A stretch of DNA of 64,000 bases from Methylophilus sp. (GCF_008015755.1 NZ_SSGF01000030.1:1-64000); one strand, 5' to 3'. Counted from the stretch's first letter, positions 19,716 to 29,232 are shown. A program made the numbers and translations. Notes: generated from the sequence alone by a model not told the origin.

Positions 19716-20879
19716 ATGGCTAAGATTGCAATGGTGGCGGGAGAGGCCTCCGGAGACTTGCTGGGCTATCACCTCATTCAGGAGCTGAAGTCACTACAGC
19801 CTGAGATTGAGATTTTTGGTATCGCTGGCCCTAAAATGATGGGCCTGGGTGCCAAATCCTTATTCCCGATAGAACGATTGTCCGTGCGAGGATACCTCGA
19901 GGTGCTCAAGCATTTGTGGGGCTTGTTAAAGCTGCGCAAGCAGCTCTACAAACACATTCTTAAAGAACAGCCTGATGTGTTTATTGGGATTGATGCGCCG
20001 GATTTCAATTTTTGGCTGGAGCGTAAACTCAAGGCCAAAGGTATTGCGACGATTCATTACGTCAGCCCTTCGATCTGGGCCTGGCGTCCCAACCGTATTC
20101 ATAAAATCAAACGCGCAGTTTCACATATGCTGGCGCTGTTTCCGTTTGAACCACCGCTTTACCAGCAGGTGGGTGTGCCTGTGACCTATATCGGCCATCC
20201 GTTGGCAGATGCCTTGCCGATGGAGCCAGATATTGGCCAGGCCAGAGAAAAACTCAAATTGAAAAAAAATCAGGTGGTGATCGCCATGTTGCCTGGCAGC
20301 CGCCAGTCAGAAGTGGCGTTTCATGCTGAGTTATTACTAGAAACCGCCATCGTGTTTGACCGCTTAATGCGTGAAAACGGGCAGCAAGTCCAGTTTCTGG
20401 TGCCGCTGGTGACGCGTGAAACCCGCGATATTTTCACCAGTGCCTGGCACCAGCTGTTAACGCAAAAACCGGATACGAATATAGACCTGCAAATCATGTT
20501 TGGCCACGCCCATGACGCCATGACCGCTGCCGATGCGGTGTTAGTTGCCTCTGGCACCGCGACACTTGAAGCCGCATTGCTGAAAAAACCCATGGTGATC
20601 ACGTATAAAATGTCCAATATGAGCTGGCAACTGCTTAAACGCATGCGCTTGCAGCCTTATGTCGGTTTGCCCAACATTTTGGCTGGTGAGTTTATTGTGC
20701 CCGAGTTGCTGCAAAAAGAAGCGACCCCTGAGCAGGTGGCACAAACGCTCTACAATTTGCTGGCAGACAAAATAGGCCTCGCCAACTTGCAGGAGAAATA
20801 CCGCCACATTCATGCCCAGCTTAAACAAAACAGTGCGCAAAAAGCTGCCGCTGTGGTCAAGCAGTTTTTACGGGCCTGA
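19716..20879 (+). CDS. lpxB: Lipid-A-disaccharide synthase
   Basis: LpxB is a family GT19 glycosyltransferase that joins UDP-diacylglucosamine and lipid X into the lipid A disaccharide on the inner-membrane surface. The N-terminal [15 protein letters not shown], the middle [14 protein letters not shown] and [14 protein letters not shown], and the nucleotide-sugar region [18 protein letters not shown] are all family signatures. Length 387. rnhB follows after 5 bp. Confidence 0.97.
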   Translation: MAKIAMVAGEASGDLLGYHLIQELKSLQPEIEIFGIAGPKMMGLGAKSLFPIERLSVRGYLEVLKHLWGLLKLRKQLYKHILKEQPDVFIGIDAPDFNFWLERKLKAKGIATIHYVSPSIWAWRPNRIHKIKRAVSHMLALFPFEPPLYQQVGVPVTYIGHPLADALPMEPDIGQAREKLKLKKNQVVIAMLPGSRQSEVAFHAELLLETAIVFDRLMRENGQQVQFLVPLVTRETRDIFTSAWHQLLTQKPDTNIDLQIMFGHAHDAMTAADAVLVASGTATLEAALLKKPMVITYKMSNMSWQLLKRMRLQPYVGLPNILAGEFIVPELLQKEATPEQVAQTLYNLLADKIGLANLQEKYRHIHAQLKQNSAQKAAAVVKQFLRA

Positions 20880-20884
20880 GACGA

Positions 20885-21466
20885 ATGCAACGCTTATGTG
20901 GCATTGATGAAGCGGGCAGGGGGCCATTGGCAGGCGCCGTCTATGCCGCTGCAGTCATCCTGGATCCGGCTCGCCCCATTAGTGGCCTCGCCGACTCCAA
21001 AAAACTGTCTGAAGCCAAGCGCGATGCATTGGCGGTTGAGATCAAAGCGCATGCCCTGGCCTGGGGTATTGCCAGCGTTAGCGCACAAGGAATCGACGAC
21101 ATGAATATCCTGCAAGCCAGCCTGCTTGCCATGCAGCGCGCCTATCAGGCCATGGTCGAGCAGTTTGGGGTGCATGCCACCCTGATTCAGGTGGATGGTA
21201 ATCGCTGCCCTAAGTTTGAATTACCTTGTGAAGCGATCGTCAAAGGGGATAGTAAAGTGGCTGAGATTTCTGCAGCCTCTATCCTTGCTAAAACCGCCAG
21301 GGATGCTTCTTTGTTGGTGCTGGATGCGCAGTATCCACAATACGGTTTTGCGCAGCATAAAGGCTATCCAACTGCGTTACATCTTGAGCGTTTGACGCAA
21401 TATGGCATCACGCCTGAACATCGCCGTAGTTATGGCCCAGTGAAAAAACTGATTCTTTCCAGCTGA
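20885..21466 (+). CDS. rnhB: Ribonuclease HII
   Basis: RNase HII cuts single ribonucleotides and RNA strands in DNA hybrids. The catalytic acidic pair is in [17 protein letters not shown] at the N-terminus, with the further aspartates in VDGN (near residue 103) and KTARDASL. The C-terminal HRRSYGPVK is conserved. Length 193. It is the last gene of the long envelope cluster and is followed by a clear terminator. Confidence 0.97.
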   Translation: MQRLCGIDEAGRGPLAGAVYAAAVILDPARPISGLADSKKLSEAKRDALAVEIKAHALAWGIASVSAQGIDDMNILQASLLAMQRAYQAMVEQFGVHATLIQVDGNRCPKFELPCEAIVKGDSKVAEISAASILAKTARDASLLVLDAQYPQYGFAQHKGYPTALHLERLTQYGITPEHRRSYGPVKKLILSS

Positions 21467-21489
21467 GCCTCGGTTGTCATCCGCGAAAT

Positions 21490-21516
21490 AAAAAGCCGCT
21501 GATTGAGCGGCTTTTT
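21490..21516. terminator. Bidirectional terminator between rnhB and fdxA
   Basis: AAAAAGCCGCT, a GATTG loop and AGCGGCTTTTT form an 11-bp stem with A-run and T-run, so it can end transcripts from both convergent genes. Confidence 0.93.
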
Positions 21517-21541
21517 ACATTGGCTTGCGGGCCAGAACTCT

Positions 21542-21865
21542 TTATTCAATCAGTTGTGCCGTTTTGCCTGCTTTACCATTCATGGCATCGGCATCTGGCA
21601 GCGGCTCTTTACGTGCTGTGATGGTTGGCCAAACGGTCGATAGGCGCGCGTTGAGGGCGATAAAGTGTTGCTGGTCTGCAGGTACGTCGTCTTCAGCATA
21701 AATGGCTTCTGCAGGACACTCGGCGACGCACAGCGTGCAGTCAATGCACTCGTCCGGGTTAATGGCCAGGAAGTTAGGGCCTTCAACAAAGCAATCTACC
21801 GGGCATACATCGACGCAGTCGGTATATTTGCATTGAATACAATTTTCGGTTACTACATAAGTCAT
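21542..21865 (-). CDS. fdxA: 7Fe ferredoxin ([3Fe-4S][4Fe-4S])
   Basis: Small cytoplasmic electron carrier of 107 residues. The N-terminal cluster cysteines follow [18 protein letters not shown], where the spacing gives one 3Fe-4S and one 4Fe-4S site, and the second set is [16 protein letters not shown]. The C-terminal extension of about 45 residues is usual for the Azotobacter/Pseudomonas FdxA type. AAGGA lies 9 nt before the ATG. It lies 86 bp downstream of cysN on the same strand; whether it shares the cys transcript or feeds electrons to CysI is not shown. Confidence 0.95.
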   Translation of the reverse strand: MTYVVTENCIQCKYTDCVDVCPVDCFVEGPNFLAINPDECIDCTLCVAECPAEAIYAEDDVPADQQHFIALNARLSTVWPTITARKEPLPDADAMNGKAGKTAQLIE

Positions 21866-21951
21866 GTTCTAAATCCTTAGTGGGCTTTGCGGGCCAAAAC
21901 GATATTTTATTGCAATTTAGTCAAATTGACGATGTGTTGCTTTGTTTCTGA

Positions 21952-23226
21952 TCAAACTATCATGCCAGCGCCAACCGTATTGTTGCTGCTTTCGTCAATG
22001 ACAATGAAAGCCCCAGTAGCACGGTTTTTGTCGTAACTGTCGACCATCAGTGGCTGTGCCAGTTTAAAGCTCACGCGCGCGATATCATTCATTTTAAGAT
22101 CGCTGGTGGCTTGTTGCTCCAGTGTATTCACATCTACTTTATAGTGAATGCTGCCAATTTTGGCTTTGGATTCGCGCGTAGTGTGGCGCACGATGTAAGT
22201 ACGGGCAGGAGAGAGCGGGGTCTCGGATAGCCAGCATACATGTGCTTCGATTTGCTTGACAGCCTCTGGCGCTTGGCTGGTTTTGACGATCATATCACCC
22301 CGGGAGGTATCAATTTCATCCTCGAGTAACAGCGTAATACTTTGCTCGGTTTGCGCACTTTGCAATAGCTCGTTACCCAGTTGAATCGCTTTGACTTTGG
22401 ATTGATAGCCATTTGGTAAAACTGTGACGTCATCGCCGACGGCAATGGAACCAGATTCAACGCGGCCCATAAAGCCACGGAAGTCATGCAGCTCTGGGTT
22501 GGCAGAGTCGTGTGGGCGGCAGACAAACTGTACCGGGAAGCGGAATGGTTCAGCTTGGTCACTATGTGCAGCAGGTGCGGCTTCCAGGATGTCGAGCAAG
22601 GTTTCGCCCTGATACCAGTTCATATTGTCCAGACGGTCTACCAGCATGTCGCCATTGAGGGCAGACATCGGCAGAAACTTGATATCACGCGCTTGCGCCA
22701 GGCCAATTTCAGTCGCAAACGCAATATAGTCAGCTTTGATCTTTTCATAAGTGGCTTGGTCGTAGTTCACCAGGTCCATTTTGTTCACGGCGACCACGAT
22801 ATGTGGAATACCCACCAGGTGTGCGAGGTAGCTGTGACGGCGTGTTTGCGTCAGTACGCCTTTGCGCGCATCAATCAAAATGATCGCCAAGTTAGCAGTA
22901 GAAGCTGCGGTGACCATGTTGCGTGTGTATTGTTCATGGCCAGGGGCATCCGCAATGATGTATTTACGTGTGCCGGTGCTAAAGTAGCGGTAGGCAACAT
23001 CGATGGTAATACCTTGTTCGCGCTCGGCTTGCAGGCCGTCGGTTAGCAGTGACAAGTCGACTGCTTCCATGCCGCGTTTTTGTGAAGTGCGTGCAATATT
23101 GTTCAGCGTATCGGCCAAAATGGTTTTGGTGTCATACAGCAAACGGCCAATCAAGGTACTTTTGCCATCATCCACGCTGCCGCAGGTCATAAAGCGCAGC
23201 AAAGAGTCGTTATGTGGTGTTGTCAT
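21952..23226 (-). CDS. cysN: Sulfate adenylyltransferase subunit 1 (GTPase)
   Basis: CysN is the EF-Tu-like GTPase that drives ATP sulfurylase (CysD) to make APS from sulfate and ATP. The GTPase motifs are visible: GSVDDGKSTL, DAPGH, and NKMD. About 424 residues, with no C-terminal APS kinase (CysC) domain. The start at 23226 (MTTPHNDSLLRF) is preferred: it lies immediately after the cysD stop and the residues of the longer frame upstream of it are cysD in another frame. The lack of a kinase domain agrees with an APS-type CysH next to it. Confidence 0.96.
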   Translation of the reverse strand: MTTPHNDSLLRFMTCGSVDDGKSTLIGRLLYDTKTILADTLNNIARTSQKRGMEAVDLSLLTDGLQAEREQGITIDVAYRYFSTGTRKYIIADAPGHEQYTRNMVTAASTANLAIILIDARKGVLTQTRRHSYLAHLVGIPHIVVAVNKMDLVNYDQATYEKIKADYIAFATEIGLAQARDIKFLPMSALNGDMLVDRLDNMNWYQGETLLDILEAAPAAHSDQAEPFRFPVQFVCRPHDSANPELHDFRGFMGRVESGSIAVGDDVTVLPNGYQSKVKAIQLGNELLQSAQTEQSITLLLEDEIDTSRGDMIVKTSQAPEAVKQIEAHVCWLSETPLSPARTYIVRHTTRESKAKIGSIHYKVDVNTLEQQATSDLKMNDIARVSFKLAQPLMVDSYDKNRATGAFIVIDESSNNTVGAGMIV

Positions 23227-23227
23227 A

Positions 23228-24157
23228 TTAGAAATAACCTTCTTTCTTGCGCTGCTCCATAGAAGCATCGGACGTTTGATCGTCCAGGCGAGTCGCGCCG
23301 CGCTCGGTAATGGTAGTGGTGGCGGTTTCAACCACGATTTTGCTCACGTCATCGGCGTCGGAAATCACCGGCGCAGTACACGTGACGTCACCCACAGTGC
23401 GGAAGCGTACCTGCATATTGATGACTTCTTCGCCTGCTTTAGGCTGGTTGATCACTTCGCCAGAGGGCAGTGACACATTGACCGGGAAGATGGCCCCGTG
23501 ACGCATGACGATATCGCGCTGGTGGGCAAAGTAGATGCTAGGCAGTTCGAGTTTTTCACGCTCAATATATTGCCAAACGTCCATTTCAGTCCAGTTGGAG
23601 ATCGGGAAAGCACGGATGTTTTCGCCTTTGTGCACACGGGCGTTAAACAGGTTCCAGAGTTCAGGGCGCTGATTTTTCGGGTCCCACTGGCCAAACTCAT
23701 CACGGAAACTCATGATGCGCTCTTTCGCGCGGGCTTTTTCTTCGTCGCGACGTGCACCACCGATACAGCAATCAAAGCCAAATTCTTCAATCGCCTCGAG
23801 CAAGGTCACAGACTGGTGCTTGTTGCGCGGCTCATCCGGGGTTTTTAATACCACGGTACCGCGTTTCATGGAGTCTTCTACCGAGCGCACAATCAGGCGC
23901 TCGCCGAGCTCAGCCGCACGCTGGTCACGAAAGTTCACTACTTCCTGATAATTGTGACCGGTGTCGATGTGCATGAGCGGGAACGGGAAGCGGCCAGGGC
24001 GGAAGGCTTTTTCTGCCAAACGCAAAATGCACAGTGAATCCTTACCGCCAGAAAACAGCAAGACCGGGTTGGCGCACTGGCCTGCGACTTCGCGCAAAAT
24101 ATGAATGGCTTCAGCTTCTAGCCAGTCGAGATGAGATAAAGGTTGTTTTGTTGTCAT
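23228..24157 (-). CDS. cysD: Sulfate adenylyltransferase subunit 2
   Basis: CysD is the ATP sulfurylase catalytic subunit of the PP-loop family; the pyrophosphatase-type loop is FSGGKDSLCILRLAEKAF near residue 35. The motif region RRDEEKARAKER and the C-terminal ERKKEGYF type ending (here QRKKEGYF) are conserved. About 309 residues. The ATG at 24157 is preferred over an in-frame TTG at 24166. A single base separates its stop from the cysN start. A 104-bp inverted-repeat element sits between it and cysH upstream. Confidence 0.96.
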   Translation of the reverse strand: MTTKQPLSHLDWLEAEAIHILREVAGQCANPVLLFSGGKDSLCILRLAEKAFRPGRFPFPLMHIDTGHNYQEVVNFRDQRAAELGERLIVRSVEDSMKRGTVVLKTPDEPRNKHQSVTLLEAIEEFGFDCCIGGARRDEEKARAKERIMSFRDEFGQWDPKNQRPELWNLFNARVHKGENIRAFPISNWTEMDVWQYIEREKLELPSIYFAHQRDIVMRHGAIFPVNVSLPSGEVINQPKAGEEVINMQVRFRTVGDVTCTAPVISDADDVSKIVVETATTTITERGATRLDDQTSDASMEQRKKEGYF

Positions 24158-24172
24158 AGTTTTCAAATCTAG

Positions 24173-24276
24173 CCGCGGATAAACGCGGATAAACGCAGAT
24201 AAAATCCAAAAATTTAAAGCTTCAAATACATAGGGACTCGCCAGAAAAATCTGCGTTTATCCGCGTGCATCTGCGG
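24173..24276. repeat. Intergenic inverted-repeat element (GAT-ACGC family), copy 1
   Basis: Arms of 28 nt (24173-24200 and 24249-24276) are inverted repeats with three mismatches, enclosing a 48-nt A/T-rich middle. The arms are built of short tandem units of the type CGCGGATAAA and ACGCAGAT. It lies wholly in the gap between the cysH stop and the cysD start and would be transcribed as a long hairpin inside the cys message. A related element is at 49366-49502. Similar sequences recur between genes in many bacteria; I cannot name the family. Confidence 0.8.
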
Positions 24277-24280
24277 CCAG

Positions 24281-25039
24281 TTATTTTTTTACATGCAAAC
24301 CGCACTCTTTGCTGTCTGGGTTTTCCCACCACCAGCGGCCGGCGCGGATATCTTCACCCATGGCGACTGAGCGCGTACAAGGGGCGCAGCCAATGCTGGG
24401 GTAGAACTGATCGTGCAGGCCGTTGTAAGGCACCTCAAACAGCCGGATGTAGGCCCAGACTTCTTTTTCTGTCCAGTCACTCAGCGGGTTGAATTTTTCC
24501 AGTTGGTTGCCTGCGTCAAACTCGCGCACAGGTAAGCTGGCACGCGTCGCCGCTTGCTCTGCACGCATGCCGGTAATCCAGGCCTGCTTGCCAGATAGCG
24601 CACGTTGCAATGGTTCGACCTTGCGCATATGGCAGCACGCTTTGCGCAGCTCGATGCTCTCGTAGAAGGCATTGATGCCTTGTGTGCGTACATAGGTTTC
24701 CACGGCTTCGTGTTTAGGGAAAAACACCAGCGGCTTGATGACGTAAGTCTGCTCGACTTCGCCCATCAGCGTATACGTTTCCGCAGGTAGGCGACCGGTA
24801 TCCAGTGAGAAAATCTCAATCGCCAATTTTTCTTTGGCGATGAGGTCAGTCAGCATCATGTCTTCTGCGCCGTAGCTGTTGGCAAACGTAATGGCAGGGA
24901 ACTCAGCCGCAGCTGCTTGCAGCAAGGCCAGCACTTGCGCACGTTTGGCGTGTACGCTGGCTACTAGCGCGTCTGTCAGCTCTGGGCGCGTGGCCGGGTT
25001 GCTGGCCGCTGGTTTGAGCATGCTGACGCCGACACTCAT
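24281..25039 (-). CDS. cysH: Adenylylsulfate (APS) reductase, assimilatory
   Basis: Reduces APS to sulfite. The iron-sulfur cysteines distinguish APS reductase from the PAPS type: CC in RKACCHMRK and CxxC in SIGCAPCTR are both present, and the catalytic C-terminal cysteine is in KECGLHVKK. This fits the absence of an APS kinase in the cluster. About 252 residues. The start at 25039 overlaps the DUF934 stop (ATGA), indicating coupled translation; the longer frame from 25060 has no support. Confidence 0.95.
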   Translation of the reverse strand: MSVGVSMLKPAASNPATRPELTDALVASVHAKRAQVLALLQAAAAEFPAITFANSYGAEDMMLTDLIAKEKLAIEIFSLDTGRLPAETYTLMGEVEQTYVIKPLVFFPKHEAVETYVRTQGINAFYESIELRKACCHMRKVEPLQRALSGKQAWITGMRAEQAATRASLPVREFDAGNQLEKFNPLSDWTEKEVWAYIRLFEVPYNGLHDQFYPSIGCAPCTRSVAMGEDIRAGRWWWENPDSKECGLHVKK

Positions 25040-25653
25040 GCGCGGTTCACTCTGCGCCACACAGGCACGTCTGCCACGCCGCCTTGGTAAGGTTGGCTGA
25101 AGTCGTTCAAGCTGGCCAGTGCATCTTCTGCGGAGCGGTCAGCACGGATTAAAAAGCTATTAAAACCGGCGCGTTTATGAAAAAACAATTGGTCTCGCAA
25201 AACGTCACCAATCGCACGCAATTCGTTTTTAAAACCAAAGCGGGTGCGCAACCAGTTGCCCAGGGTGAAGATGCGGCCATCGGCAAAACGCTCTACAAAC
25301 ACCGCAATCAGTGGCAGTGTGTTGAGGTCGGGAAATTCTGCCTGCAAGGCTTCGGCGGTTTCGTTGGTCGCTAGGATAATACCCAGTTCACCAGCGGCCA
25401 GGCGTGATTGCAGCTCAGCTTTACGTGCTTGCCAGATAGTCAGCGGGACCAGAATCTTGCCTGTGGCAGGAATCTCGGTATTGGCAATTTGTTCAGCTGT
25501 ATAAGTTTGTTCGCCGGTCAGTTTAAACAGGACGACTTTACCAGCCTGTTTACGCACAGACTCTTCACCGGCCGCCGGTGGGACCACACGGGTCCACGCA
25601 TCTGCGACAATGCTGGCTTGGCCGTCGGCGGCCAATTGAATCAGTTGGCTCAT
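25036..25653 (-). CDS. DUF934 protein of the sulfite reduction cluster
   Basis: A 205-residue protein of the DUF934 family, which in Proteobacteria is nearly always placed next to cysI and cysH; its biochemical job is not established. Visible features: no signal peptide or membrane helix, the conserved region GRIFTLGNWLRTRFGFKNELRAIGD written in pieces as FADGRIFTLG and LRAIGDVLRDQ, and a C-terminus ending VPVWRRVNRA. Start and stop overlap both neighbours (TAATG with cysI, ATGA with cysH), so the three are made together. Confidence 0.88.
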   Translation of the reverse strand: MSQLIQLAADGQASIVADAWTRVVPPAAGEESVRKQAGKVVLFKLTGEQTYTAEQIANTEIPATGKILVPLTIWQARKAELQSRLAAGELGIILATNETAEALQAEFPDLNTLPLIAVFVERFADGRIFTLGNWLRTRFGFKNELRAIGDVLRDQLFFHKRAGFNSFLIRADRSAEDALASLNDFSQPYQGGVADVPVWRRVNRA

Positions 25654-27317
25654 TATGCAGTTTCCTTTTCAGCGTAAACGTGGGCTTTGAACGGGGCGAC
25701 GCCTAAACGACGCACGGTATCAATAAAGCGCTCTTCGTCCTGGCGCTCACGTACATAGACTTCGATCAGGCGCTGGACCACGCCCGGCATTTCTTCTGCC
25801 GAGAATGAAGGACCAATCACTGAGCCGATGCTGGCGTCGTTGCCTTGTTTGCCGCCAACGGTGACTTGATACCATTCGGAACCGTCTTTATCCACGCCCA
25901 AAATGCCGATGTGGCCAACGTGGTGATGGCCGCAAGCGTTCATGCAACCAGAAATGTTGAGTTCCAGGTCACCAATTTCATACAGGTAATCGAGGTTGTC
26001 GAATTGCATTTGAATCGCTTCGGCAATCGGGATCGACTTGGCGTTGGCCAGGCTGCAGAAATCGCCGCCTGGGCAGCAGATAATGTCCGTCAGCAAGCCA
26101 ATGTTTGGTGTTGCCAAACCAGCCGCGCGCGCTTTTTCCCACACGGCAAACAGGTCGGAAACTTGTACGTCTGCCAAAATCAGGTTTTGCTCATGTGATG
26201 AACGCAGTTCGCCAAAACTATAAGCATCGGCCAGGTCTGCCACCACGTGCATTTGCTCGCTGGTGATGTCACCCGGCGCTTTGCCATGTGGCTTGAGTGA
26301 CAGCGTCACGGCACGGTAGCCAGGCACGCGGTGCGGTTGTACGCAACGTTTAACCCAGGCAGCAAAGGCCGGATTGCTGGCCACGGCAGCGTCAAAAGAC
26401 GCATCATGCGCAGGCAGCGTTTTGTATGGCATCGGCTCAAAGTACTTGGCCACGCGATCCAGTTCGTTTTGTGTGATGGTCAGTGGGCCATCTTTTAAAT
26501 GCGCCCATTCTTCTTCCACCTGGCGTTTGAATTCTTCAATGCCCAGTGCTTTAACCAAAATCTTGATACGCGCTTTGTAAGCGTTATCACGACGGCCGTG
26601 GATGTTGTAGACACGAATCACGGCTTCGCAGTACGACAACACGTGTTGCCATTCCAGGTGCTCGCGGATCACGGTGCCCAAGATAGGCGTACGGCCCAGG
26701 CCACCACCGACCCAGACTTTAATCGCCATCTGCTCTTGTGCGTCTTTAAAGAATTCGAGGCCGATATCGTGTGCTTGCACAATGGCGCGGTCTTTTTCGG
26801 TGCCTGACACGGCAATTTTGAATTTACGTGGCAGCAGGGCGAACTCAGGGTGGAAGGTACTCCACTGGCGCATGATTTCTGCAATCGCACGTGGATCAAT
26901 AATCTCGTCTGGCGCAATGCCTGCGAACTGGTCAGTTGTGATATTGCGGATGCAGTTGCCAGACGTCTGAATGGCGTGCATCTCTACTGTTGCCAATTCG
27001 GCCAGAATATCAGGGGTGTCTTCCAGTTTTGGCCAGTTCAATTGCAGGTTTTGGCGGGTGCTAAAGTGGCCATAACCACGGTCATATTTTTTAGCAATAT
27101 CACCGAGCTTGCGCATTTGTTTGCTAGAAATGAGCCCGTAAGGCACGGCGATACGCAACATCGGCGCATGGCGTTGAATATACAGGCCGTTTTGCAAGCG
27201 CAGCGGGCGGTATTCTTCATCCGTCAGCTCGCCAGCCAGGTAGCGGCGCGTCTGGTCGCGATATTGGGCGACACGTTCGTTAACAATTTGTTGATCTATA
27301 GGGTCGTATTTATACAT
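25653..27317 (-). CDS. cysI: Sulfite reductase hemoprotein (siroheme/4Fe-4S)
   Basis: Reduces sulfite to sulfide with six electrons. The siroheme-iron-sulfur cysteines are in CCPGGDFCSLA and GCMNACGHHH near residues 420-470. The two ferrite-reductase half-domains and the substrate residues in YGHFSTRQNLQ and GNCIRNITTD are recognisable. Length 554. No flavoprotein partner (cysJ) is in the cluster, so electrons must come from another donor, possibly ferredoxin or a reductase elsewhere. It starts the cysI-DUF934-cysH-cysD-cysN set. Confidence 0.95.
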   Translation of the reverse strand: MYKYDPIDQQIVNERVAQYRDQTRRYLAGELTDEEYRPLRLQNGLYIQRHAPMLRIAVPYGLISSKQMRKLGDIAKKYDRGYGHFSTRQNLQLNWPKLEDTPDILAELATVEMHAIQTSGNCIRNITTDQFAGIAPDEIIDPRAIAEIMRQWSTFHPEFALLPRKFKIAVSGTEKDRAIVQAHDIGLEFFKDAQEQMAIKVWVGGGLGRTPILGTVIREHLEWQHVLSYCEAVIRVYNIHGRRDNAYKARIKILVKALGIEEFKRQVEEEWAHLKDGPLTITQNELDRVAKYFEPMPYKTLPAHDASFDAAVASNPAFAAWVKRCVQPHRVPGYRAVTLSLKPHGKAPGDITSEQMHVVADLADAYSFGELRSSHEQNLILADVQVSDLFAVWEKARAAGLATPNIGLLTDIICCPGGDFCSLANAKSIPIAEAIQMQFDNLDYLYEIGDLELNISGCMNACGHHHVGHIGILGVDKDGSEWYQVTVGGKQGNDASIGSVIGPSFSAEEMPGVVQRLIEVYVRERQDEERFIDTVRRLGVAPFKAHVYAEKETA

Positions 27318-27358
27318 GCTTGAGTCACTTTGTTCGCAAAAAGCGAAGAGGCAATATT

Positions 27359-28129
27359 TTAATGGAAAACTAGCTTAAAGCCTACAAAAATCAATATCAT
27401 AGCCAGCGCAATGCGCACCCAGTGCTCTGCGACGCGAGAACTCAGGTGGCTGCCGAGATAAATGCCTGGGATAGAACCAATCAGTAAGGTGCCCAGTAAC
27501 TGGTAGTCTATGGTGCCCAGCGAAGCGTGGCCCAATCCAGCGACCAGTGTCAGCGGAACGGCATGCGCAATATCACTGCCAACAATAGTGGTGATTTTTT
27601 CTTTTGGGTAGAGCAAAATCAGCGCCGTGACGCCCAGCGCGCCAGCACCGACCGAGGTTAGGGTAACGAGTGCGCCCAGCACCACGCCCAGCGCGACGGT
27701 GGCCCCTGGCACCACGCGTGCTGGAATCCACTCTCCTTTGGCCACCAGAGACATCAGTTTGTTGCGCATTAACACGGCGACTGAGGTCACAATTAAAGCA
27801 ACGCCCAACCAAAACTTGATGGTAGACACGACATTGCCTGATTGCAGATCCATACTGTGCAGTGACCACAAGGTCAGCATTGAAGCGGGTATGCTGCCCA
27901 TGGCCAGGCGTTTGACGATGCCCCAGTCAATATTGCCGAGTTTACCATGCGCAAAAATGCCGACCGACTTGGTGATCGATGCGTAAAGTAAGTCTGTGCC
28001 AACGGCCACGGCCGGTTTGATGTTATAGATGAGCAGTAGAATGGGGGTCATTAAGGAACCGCCGCCCACGCCTGTTAATCCGACCAAAAAACCAACGACA
28101 AACCCTGCCAGTATGTATCCGAATTCCAT
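27359..28129 (-). CDS. TSUP (TauE/SafE) family membrane transporter
   Basis: A 256-residue polytopic protein with about eight hydrophobic helices and the TSUP signature GLTGVGGGSLMTPILLL repeated in degenerate form in the second half (LTSVGAGALGVTALILL). The family exports or imports sulfur oxyanions and organosulfonates. Place at the head of the sulfite/APS reduction genes and opposite the CysB-like regulator suggests sulfate or sulfite movement; the exact substrate is inferred. It starts 110 bp from the divergent regulator and is followed after 41 bp by cysI. Confidence 0.85.
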   Translation of the reverse strand: MEFGYILAGFVVGFLVGLTGVGGGSLMTPILLLIYNIKPAVAVGTDLLYASITKSVGIFAHGKLGNIDWGIVKRLAMGSIPASMLTLWSLHSMDLQSGNVVSTIKFWLGVALIVTSVAVLMRNKLMSLVAKGEWIPARVVPGATVALGVVLGALVTLTSVGAGALGVTALILLYPKEKITTIVGSDIAHAVPLTLVAGLGHASLGTIDYQLLGTLLIGSIPGIYLGSHLSSRVAEHWVRIALAMILIFVGFKLVFH

Positions 28130-28182
28130 GAGGAGTATCTTTTGAAAATGTTAGCTGCCGGATAATATCAGGCTTTTAATCA

Positions 28183-28198
28183 TTGATTTAATAATCAA
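28183..28198. promoter_or_regulatory. Palindromic operator candidate between the TSUP gene and cysB
   Basis: TTGATT, a TAAT spacer and AATCAA form a symmetric site in the 109-bp divergent gap. LysR-type regulators bind interrupted dyads between themselves and their targets, so it is a reasonable CysB-type site; the spacer is two bases too long for an FNR site. Confidence 0.45.
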
Positions 28199-28238
28199 AT
28201 GTTCTATGATATAGCATTTGGTTATATGGGGTCGGGTG

Positions 28239-29165
28239 ATGAAATTCCACCAGTTGCGCTATGTGCATGAGGTTGTGCGCCAGCAATTAAATATTTCTGC
28301 GGCGTCAGAAGTTTTGCATACCTCGCAGCCGGGTGTCAGCAAGCAGATCCAGTTACTGGAAGCTGAGCTGGGGCTGCAAATTTTTCAGCGTAATGGTAAA
28401 CGTTTAATCGGTGTGACCGAGCCTGGCCGTAAAATCGTTGAGTTGTCGGCGCGTGTGATGCTGGATATGCAGAATATCAAACGGGTTGGTGATGAGTATA
28501 GCCGCGAAGATACCGGTGAGTTGACCATTGCGACCACACACACGCAGGCGCGCTACCGTTTGCCCTCGGCAGTGAAGCAGTTTATTGCGCAATATCCCAA
28601 TGTGAAATTGACGATCCATCAGGGCAACCCGGCACAGGTGACTGAGTTGGTCGCGTCCGGGGAGGCTGATGTCGGTATTGCGACAGAAAGTATCAGTAAT
28701 GATGAGCGATTATCTTGCCTGGCTTGCTATGAGTGGAATCGCTGCCTGGTGGTGCCGCCTGAGCATGCATTGTTAAAAGCGAGCAAGTTAACCCTAAAGG
28801 ATTTGGCCAGCTTTCCTTTGATTACCTATGACTTTGCCTTTACTGGCGGCACGCTGGTGTCCAAGGTGTTTCATGATGCTGGTTTGCAACCGAATGTCGT
28901 GTTTACCGCGATTGATGCCGACGTGATTAAAACCTACGTCAACCTCGGCTTGGGCATCGGCCTCATCGCCAATATGGCGTATGAAGAAGTCCGAGATGCG
29001 CCGCTCAAAAGTCTGGACTGCAGCCATTTGTTTCCCGATAGCACCACCTATCTCGGTGTGCGCCGCGATGCTTTTTTACGTGACTACATGCTCAATTTTA
29101 TTACCATGCTGTCGCCGCAATACGACAAACGAACCGTGCAGCGTGCGCTGCATCAGGACTTGTGA
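28239..29165 (+). CDS. cysB: LysR-type regulator of sulfur assimilation, CysB-like
   Basis: CysB-type activators respond to N-acetylserine or sulfur compounds and drive sulfate assimilation. The N-terminal winged helix is MKFHQLRYVHEVVRQQLN followed by ASEVLHTSQPGVSKQIQLLE, which is much closer to CysB/Cbl than to other LysR proteins. The rest is a periplasmic-binding-like effector domain; TTHTQARYRLP is the CysB-family effector segment. About 308 residues. The start at 28239 follows GGGTCGGGTG; the upstream in-frame GTG at 28218 is not needed. Divergent from the transporter and cys genes it probably controls. Confidence 0.88.
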   Translation: MKFHQLRYVHEVVRQQLNISAASEVLHTSQPGVSKQIQLLEAELGLQIFQRNGKRLIGVTEPGRKIVELSARVMLDMQNIKRVGDEYSREDTGELTIATTHTQARYRLPSAVKQFIAQYPNVKLTIHQGNPAQVTELVASGEADVGIATESISNDERLSCLACYEWNRCLVVPPEHALLKASKLTLKDLASFPLITYDFAFTGGTLVSKVFHDAGLQPNVVFTAIDADVIKTYVNLGLGIGLIANMAYEEVRDAPLKSLDCSHLFPDSTTYLGVRRDAFLRDYMLNFITMLSPQYDKRTVQRALHQDL

Positions 29166-29232
29166 TCGCAGTCACAATCAAGCTGTCTGCACCGTGCTGT
29201 AATCAAATAATTCATTATATAAAGGGACCATC

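Noticed and set aside
24173..24276. CRISPR or tandem repeat array
   Set aside because: The short units form two inverted arms without regular spacers; it is a hairpin element.
28183..28198. FNR site in front of cysB
   Set aside because: Spacing between TTGAT and ATCAA is six bases, not four.
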